Shown here piece after piece: positions 59,511 to 64,000 of a DNA stretch of 64,000 nucleotides. Positions within the stretch are counted from its first letter, which is position 1, and every line of letters begins with the position of its first letter. The stretch comes from Parasaccharibacter apium (GTDB lineage Bacteria; Pseudomonadota; Alphaproteobacteria; Acetobacterales; Acetobacteraceae). A model generated the notes under the pieces. The model saw only the letters and a list, made by a program, of their open reading frames with translations. It searched no databases and was not told the DNA's origin. The stretch lies in the NCBI RefSeq assembly GCF_002592045.1, contig NZ_MEJG01000004.1, positions 124,001 through 188,000 on the forward strand. The letters are read 5' to 3'. A program made the position numbers and the translations under genes.

Positions 59511-60453
59511 GCGGCACCTTTTGGAAATGATGCAACCGCCGCTGATACGCCCATGGGTCTTTACGCGTCACCAACGCCCCGGCTGGGGTATGAACCCAGT
59601 CATAAAGACGTGTGAGCAAAAACCGTAACGCCGCCCCTTGGCATAAGACCGGCAAAGCCGCCCGCTCTGCATCACTTAGGGGGCGAATCTGCTCGTAACC
59701 TTGTAAAAGAGCCTCTGCCCGGTCGGGTTGATAATCCTGCTCGGCTTTAAAGCACCACGCATTTACACAAATAGCGAGGTCATAAGCGAGGAAGTCCGTA
59801 CAAGCGAAGTAGAAGTCGATAATGCCGGATAATATCTCGCCTTCAAAAAAGACATTATCTACGAATAAATCAGCATGAATCTGCCCACGCGGTAAATCAT
59901 TCGCCTCTGGCCATGCCTTAATGACCGCAGCGAGAGCCTCTTTTGTTTCTGTAATGAGGGCTGCTACAGCCTCATCACCGCCATCGGTGCAACTTGCAAA
60001 TACGCTTTGCCATCCCTGTGGCCCAAGGGCGTTGGGACGTTCCGCCTTATAGCTTTGCCCGGCCTTATGCAAACGCGCCAAAGCCTGTCCCACTTGCGCA
60101 CACGCCGCTGGTGTAATCTCCTCCCGTGCGTGCCCCTCAAGGAAGCTGACAATCACAGCAGGCTTACCCGCTAATTGCCGCAATACGCGGCCATCCCGCG
60201 CCATGATAGGTTGAGGGCACGCAATATCATGCTGCGCTAAATGACCCATCAACCCCAAGAACCACGGCAATTCTTGCGGGTTCATGCGTTTTTCAAAGAT
60301 GGTTAGGATAAAACGGCCTTGCGTGGTCTTGAGCAAGAAATTGCTATTTTCAATGCCCTCAGCGATCCCGTCAAAGGATTGTAAATCCCCTATAGAATAA
60401 AGGGAGAGGAAGTCCCGTAAGACCTCCTCATCTAACTCCGTATAAACGGCCAT
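59500..60453 (-). CDS. thrB: Homoserine kinase, type II (ThrB)
   Basis: Homoserine kinase of the APH-fold type, 317 residues, phosphorylating homoserine for threonine synthesis. The N-terminus AVYTELDEEVLRDFLSLYSIGDL and IENSNFLLKTTQGRFILTIFEKR match the proteobacterial ThrB family. The catalytic region is QIHADLFVDNVFFEG with IIDFYFACTDFLAYDLA. It starts 6 bases after ispH and overlaps rnhA. The ispH-thrB-rnhA order recurs in Alphaproteobacteria, to my recollection. Confidence 0.93.
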   Translation of the reverse strand: MAVYTELDEEVLRDFLSLYSIGDLQSFDGIAEGIENSNFLLKTTQGRFILTIFEKRMNPQELPWFLGLMGHLAQHDIACPQPIMARDGRVLRQLAGKPAVIVSFLEGHAREEITPAACAQVGQALARLHKAGQSYKAERPNALGPQGWQSVFASCTDGGDEAVAALITETKEALAAVIKAWPEANDLPRGQIHADLFVDNVFFEGEILSGIIDFYFACTDFLAYDLAICVNAWCFKAEQDYQPDRAEALLQGYEQIRPLSDAERAALPVLCQGAALRFLLTRLYDWVHTPAGALVTRKDPWAYQRRLHHFQKVPHVP

Positions 60454-60459
60454 AAGGCT

Positions 60460-61482
60460 TTAGACCGCATCCGCCAGAGGCTGTGGCAAGCGGAAATTGA
60501 TGTTCTCCTCCTTCACAATGCGCTCCTCAATAGTGACATCATAGCGAGCGGAAAGCTCCTCTATCATCTCCTGCACCAAGCTCTCCGGTGCGGAAGCCCC
60601 GGCACTCATCCCTAATGTTTTGACGCCATCTAATTCGCTCCAATCCATGTCGGAGACTTTCGGCACCAAGAGGGCACGCTTTGCAAGAGAGCGTTCTGCC
60701 ACTTCGCGCAGCCGTTGCGAATTGGAGGAGTTGGGCGAGCCAATAACAATCACCAAATCACATTCCGCAGCCAGCTCCTTAACCGCCATTTGGCGATTCG
60801 TCGTGGCGTAACAAATATCTTCCCGCCGCGGCCCCACAATATTAGGGAAACGCGTGCGCAGAATATCAACAATCTCCGCTGTATCATCAACTGAGAGCGT
60901 TGTTTGAGTAATGAAGGCGAGGCGGTCCACATCCTTCGGTTGAACCTCAGCAGCCTCACGCGCATCATTAATCAAGGTGACGGCTCCGGGAGGGAGCTGC
61001 CCCATTGTTCCCACAACTTCGGGGTGGCCTGCATGACCAATCATCAAAATATGACGCTGCTCTGGCCCACCACCGGCAAAGTGACGCTCTGCCTCCCGAT
61101 GGACTTTAGAGACAAGCGGGCATGTGGCATCCAAATATAAAAGGTTACGCCGCTGCGCCTCCGCTGGCACGGATTTCGGCACACCATGGGCGGAGAACAC
61201 TACATGACCATCTTCAGGAACTTCATCTAGCTCCTCTACAAAAATGGCCCCTTTGGCTTCCAGACCTTCTACAACCGTGCGGTTATGAACAATCTCATGG
61301 CGGACATAAACAGGCGCGCCGTAGCGACGCAAAGCCTCTTCCACCACACGAATAGCCCGATCCACCCCCGCACAAAAGCCTCGCGGGCCTGCGAGTAGAA
61401 TCTTTAACTTGGGCCGAGAGGTCGGCGAATCTGCTCCGGGGTTAGCAGAGTTGGCGGTTACAGGTGTCGTCTGTTCTGACAT
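60460..61482 (-). CDS. ispH: 4-hydroxy-3-methylbut-2-enyl diphosphate reductase
   Basis: IspH (LytB), 340 residues, last step of the MEP isoprenoid route, giving IPP and DMAPP. The three cluster cysteines lie in [13 protein letters not shown] (C37), [13 protein letters not shown] and [11 protein letters not shown]. An N-terminal extension of about 25 residues rich in Thr, Ala and Pro precedes the core. It is the first gene of the minus-strand operon and is divergent from a lipoprotein gene. Confidence 0.96.
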   Translation of the reverse strand: MSEQTTPVTANSANPGADSPTSRPKLKILLAGPRGFCAGVDRAIRVVEEALRRYGAPVYVRHEIVHNRTVVEGLEAKGAIFVEELDEVPEDGHVVFSAHGVPKSVPAEAQRRNLLYLDATCPLVSKVHREAERHFAGGGPEQRHILMIGHAGHPEVVGTMGQLPPGAVTLINDAREAAEVQPKDVDRLAFITQTTLSVDDTAEIVDILRTRFPNIVGPRREDICYATTNRQMAVKELAAECDLVIVIGSPNSSNSQRLREVAERSLAKRALLVPKVSDMDWSELDGVKTLGMSAGASAPESLVQEMIEELSARYDVTIEERIVKEENINFRLPQPLADAV

Positions 61483-61645
61483 AATCTTCCCCAGGCAGGC
61501 GATAAACGATACGATATTGAACGGTTCGGCAATACCTCATACAAAGATATAGCATATAAAGCATCACCTTTGGGCCCTTATATCGTCCGTATTGCCGTCT
61601 GCTGCAATGTCCTACACCCATTTTCTATGGAGTTTTCTGAATCCG

Positions 61646-62248
61646 ATGCCCGCATTCTCTCCCTCTTCCCCTATATTCTCCCGCTTGATGGGGGGTTTCG
61701 GTGCCCTCATGCTCATTAGTTTTCTTACCGGCTGCGAAGGTGCTGATACCACACATACCTTCGCCCCAGCATGCCCCAAATTTGATGTGCCCGGCCCCTT
61801 AGCGGACCTCATTACTTATGATGGCAAAGGGCTGGATGCTGCACACAGGCTCACCTCAACGCATATATTAGCTGTGCAAGGTGATTGTCGTACCGGCCCG
61901 CAAGATGAGCAAAAACGCCCCCTTACCCGTGTACGTCTTAGCTTGAACCTCCAACTAGAGCGTGGTCCCGCCGCAAAGGGCGATACCGTAACCATCCCGT
62001 ATTTTGTGGCCATCCTACAAGATGGAAAGATTGTAGATAAAAAAATCTTCACCGAGACGCTAAAATTAACACCTGCGCTCTCCATCACACAGGTTAATAC
62101 GCCGTTGCGTTTTATTGATATCCCAACGGGCAATAATCCGCAGATCAGCCCTTACTCTATGGAGATCGGCTTGCAGCTAAACCATGATGAATTAGATTAT
62201 AATCGGACCCATTTACGCGCAGCTCAATTCCAAGAACATGTGCAATAA
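61646..62248 (+). CDS. Hypothetical lipoprotein
   Basis: Family not recognised. The signal peptide (FSRLMGGFGALMLISFLTGC) ends in the lipobox LTGC with 29 residues before the cysteine from the ATG at 61646. Other starts are a TTG at 61592, an ATG at 61607 and an ATG at 61688; none has a good ribosome-binding site. The mature part, about 170 residues, looks like a beta-rich domain (VRLSLNLQLERGPAAKGDTVTIPYFVAIL). Alphaproteobacterial lipoproteins of similar size are often cell-envelope proteins of unknown role. It is a single gene convergent with the CgeB-like gene. Confidence 0.75.
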   Translation: MPAFSPSSPIFSRLMGGFGALMLISFLTGCEGADTTHTFAPACPKFDVPGPLADLITYDGKGLDAAHRLTSTHILAVQGDCRTGPQDEQKRPLTRVRLSLNLQLERGPAAKGDTVTIPYFVAILQDGKIVDKKIFTETLKLTPALSITQVNTPLRFIDIPTGNNPQISPYSMEIGLQLNHDELDYNRTHLRAAQFQEHVQ

Positions 62249-62265
62249 CGAGCGGCGCTACCCCC

Positions 62266-63369
62266 CTATATCGCGGTAAACTGCCGCCATGTATGATCAT
62301 CATCAGAGAGCGTGCCGAATGTCTGGCCAATGAGGTAATCAGCCACGGCACGTTCATTAAAGAGTTGATGATAACGCTGCCACCCCGCCCGAGCGACATC
62401 TTGGCGGCTTTTGGGATGTTGATGGAAGAAACAGATAGCCTCACTAAGCTCATCTATTGTACTAAAAAACCCCATCTCTCGCTCAGAAAAAAGGCAATCA
62501 TAGCCTGTTTGTCGCTCCATAAATACAAGCTGTCCATTACCGAGCATCTGTGCAAGACGATCTGAACTATAAAGATGATAATCCGCCCGGCGGCTAATAT
62601 TAAGGCCCATCGCGCTCTGCTCTAGTAACGCAGCGTAAGCAGGCCCGCTCACATAAGGCTGCCCGCGTACCCCTGCATACGCATAGCGCATAGTGGGCGG
62701 CAATGTCCCCTCTAACATCTGACAAAACTGGTTCATCTCCCAGCTCTGCCCACAAATGAGCCGCTCGCGCGCTGGATTACCGCAAGAGTAAAAAAGGTCC
62801 GCTTCTATATTTTGACGCGCAAAAGCCTGACCACGCTCTACACTCGCATCTACTGGATTAGGCAGAAAATAAACACGCCCGCCTTCTCCTATAATCTCAC
62901 GCACAATCGGCCCCGCCGTGGAGATGAAACTAGCATCCACCACCTGATGCCGGGCAGCAAAATCCCGCACATTATCAGGGACAAATAACGCATCAATATT
63001 CCATTGTACGATGAGCATTCCTGGCTGCTGGCGGCGTATCTCCGCAATGACAGCAGGGGGAATCATATAGCCATGACCTAATAAAAGAAGGTCCGGCGCA
63101 CTTAGCGCGAGGAATTCCTTCAACGCACGCCATAAATACCGCCGCCCTAATTTGCGGCTGCCAAACCATCCCCCCGCACGCGCAACATCGCGGTAGGAGA
63201 GATCAATAACGTGATGCCCGTTGCGGACTAACCCGTGAGAGAGCTTACCCCCCACACTAAACTGGCTAGGGGCGTTTCTCTTCAAACTAAAAAAGAAATC
63301 CCCGACATGGACAATCTTCAACGGACGCGCCGTAACCCATCCGCCTCCCCCATGTCGGGCATTGTGCAC
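62266..63369 (-). CDS. CgeB-like glycosyltransferase (GT-B, Glyco_trans_1_2)
   Basis: 367 residues from a GTG at 63369, chosen because GGAAGG lies 6 bases upstream and the gene then begins one base after the preceding stop; a longer frame to 63420 would overlap it. The N-terminal half has KIVHVGDFFFSL and the C-terminal half PTMRYAYAGVRGQPYV, then SAMGLNISRRADYHLYSSDRLAQMLGNGQLVF and a donor-site region with ARAGWQRYHQLFNE, as in CgeB and related transferases. Substrate unknown. Confidence 0.8.
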   Translation of the reverse strand: MHNARHGGGGWVTARPLKIVHVGDFFFSLKRNAPSQFSVGGKLSHGLVRNGHHVIDLSYRDVARAGGWFGSRKLGRRYLWRALKEFLALSAPDLLLLGHGYMIPPAVIAEIRRQQPGMLIVQWNIDALFVPDNVRDFAARHQVVDASFISTAGPIVREIIGEGGRVYFLPNPVDASVERGQAFARQNIEADLFYSCGNPARERLICGQSWEMNQFCQMLEGTLPPTMRYAYAGVRGQPYVSGPAYAALLEQSAMGLNISRRADYHLYSSDRLAQMLGNGQLVFMERQTGYDCLFSEREMGFFSTIDELSEAICFFHQHPKSRQDVARAGWQRYHQLFNERAVADYLIGQTFGTLSDDDHTWRQFTAI

Positions 63370-63370
63370 T

Positions 63371-63970
63371 CTAATCCTTCCACCACTGTACTGGTTTTTG
63401 GTTGGATTCATCCGCCTCAACAGACGCCGCTTTCACCTTTGTAGCCGAAGCAGACTTTTTACGCTGTTGCCCACGCAACTGGTGCAACTCCGACCTAAGG
63501 CACAAAATCTCTTCATCACGCTGTTGTATCAGCTTCTTGCCTTCATCAACCTGCAAACGCAAATGCGTTATTTGCGTTGTCGCCGTACGGACACGATCCC
63601 CCAGAATAGCTAACTCGGCCTCTGCATCGTGCGATCGGCGTCTCTCCCGCTGCAAGCTCTGCTTTAACCGCTCTTGCTCCTGCCCCACCTCGATTGTCGC
63701 AGCAATACGGTTTACGTTCCGCTTCTGCCCTGGGCGTGCGAGGGTCTGATGTTCCACAACCACTGTATCGTCCCCTGCAAAACGGCGACGACGCGTTGTT
63801 GTCTGCTGGTTTACCCGCCCCCTAAAGGGAACACGCCCTGACGCACCACTATTTTGCTGCCGATTACCAACCATTCCCGGTTGAGACGGTGACACAGTGT
63901 CATTACCCATCCCCATTCTCTCCAACGCTTCACGGAGAGAATGCTCGGTTAGATACGATTCATCCTGCAT
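63371..63970 (-). CDS. Coiled-coil protein of unknown function
   Basis: 199 residues from the ATG at 63970; a TTG at 63988 is also possible, and an in-frame stop at 63994 limits the frame, so the gene is complete. Residues 1-85 are low-complexity and rich in Arg, Gln, Asn and Gly (TTTRRRRFAGDD). Residues about 100-165 are a strong coiled coil (RLKQSLQRERRRSHDAEAELA, TQITHLRLQVDEGKK). The tail is Lys- and Ala-rich and ends WWKD. No membrane segment. It is directly coupled to the CgeB-like transferase gene, so a shared envelope role is possible. Confidence 0.7.
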   Translation of the reverse strand: MQDESYLTEHSLREALERMGMGNDTVSPSQPGMVGNRQQNSGASGRVPFRGRVNQQTTTRRRRFAGDDTVVVEHQTLARPGQKRNVNRIAATIEVGQEQERLKQSLQRERRRSHDAEAELAILGDRVRTATTQITHLRLQVDEGKKLIQQRDEEILCLRSELHQLRGQQRKKSASATKVKAASVEADESNQKPVQWWKD

Positions 63971-64000
63971 TGTCTGTAATTTCAACAATCTTCAATAAAG

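Overview
The window looks like a chromosomal segment of an alphaproteobacterium of the acetic acid bacteria (Acetobacteraceae), probably from the flower- and bee-associated side of that family (Bombella/Saccharibacter-like). This rests on the gene content: a GapR/UPF0335 protein, a meso-DAP type murein cluster, an acetolactate synthase plus decarboxylase pair with a LysR regulator, a LutABC lactate-oxidation operon, glucose-6-phosphate dehydrogenase, and moderate GC. The genus is an inference and was not tested against any database.

Layout. 0-4.2 kb: an operon-like run of a FUSC membrane protein, a glycosyltransferase and a fumarylacetoacetate-hydrolase-family enzyme. 4.3-7.6 kb: a Sel1-repeat protein, tRNA-Ser(CGA), then rplU-rpmA-obgE. 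7.6-14.3 kb: central metabolism on the minus strand (lutA-lutB-lutC, then alsD-alsS), a divergent LysR regulator, and a GapR-type protein. 14.7-17.2 kb: zwf, a small membrane protein and the RNase P RNA. 17.4-38.7 kb: a complete division and cell wall cluster, mraZ-rsmH-ftsL-ftsI-murE-murF-mraY-murD-ftsW-murG-murC-murB-ddl-ftsQ-ftsA-ftsZ, continued by lpxC and bamD. Most of its genes overlap by 1-4 bases or are a few bases apart, and four evenly spaced MraZ boxes lie upstream. 38.8-44.6 kb: recN-ligA, then a CNNM/CorC-type protein and a nicotinamidase.

44.6-57.7 kb is the accessory region. It holds a predicted GH144-like glucanase, two GT8 glycosyltransferases, UDP-galactopyranose mutase, a 633-residue GT2-like protein, an FkbH-type HAD protein with an SGNH-like tail, two GT32-like glycosyltransferases, and three copies of a protein of about 215 residues that I cannot assign to a family. 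Two of these unknown genes sit directly upstream of a GT32 gene, and the two pairs flank fkbH in opposite orientations. No flippase, polymerase or exporter is in the window, so the product (capsule, LPS side chain or glycoprotein) is open. This locus is the best candidate for something undescribed.

57.7-64 kb: tRNA-Arg, tRNA-Pro and two tandem tRNA-Asn genes around a purine phosphoribosyltransferase, then ispH-thrB-rnhA, a lipoprotein, and a coiled-coil protein followed by a CgeB-like glycosyltransferase. I saw no insertion sequence, prophage or CRISPR array.
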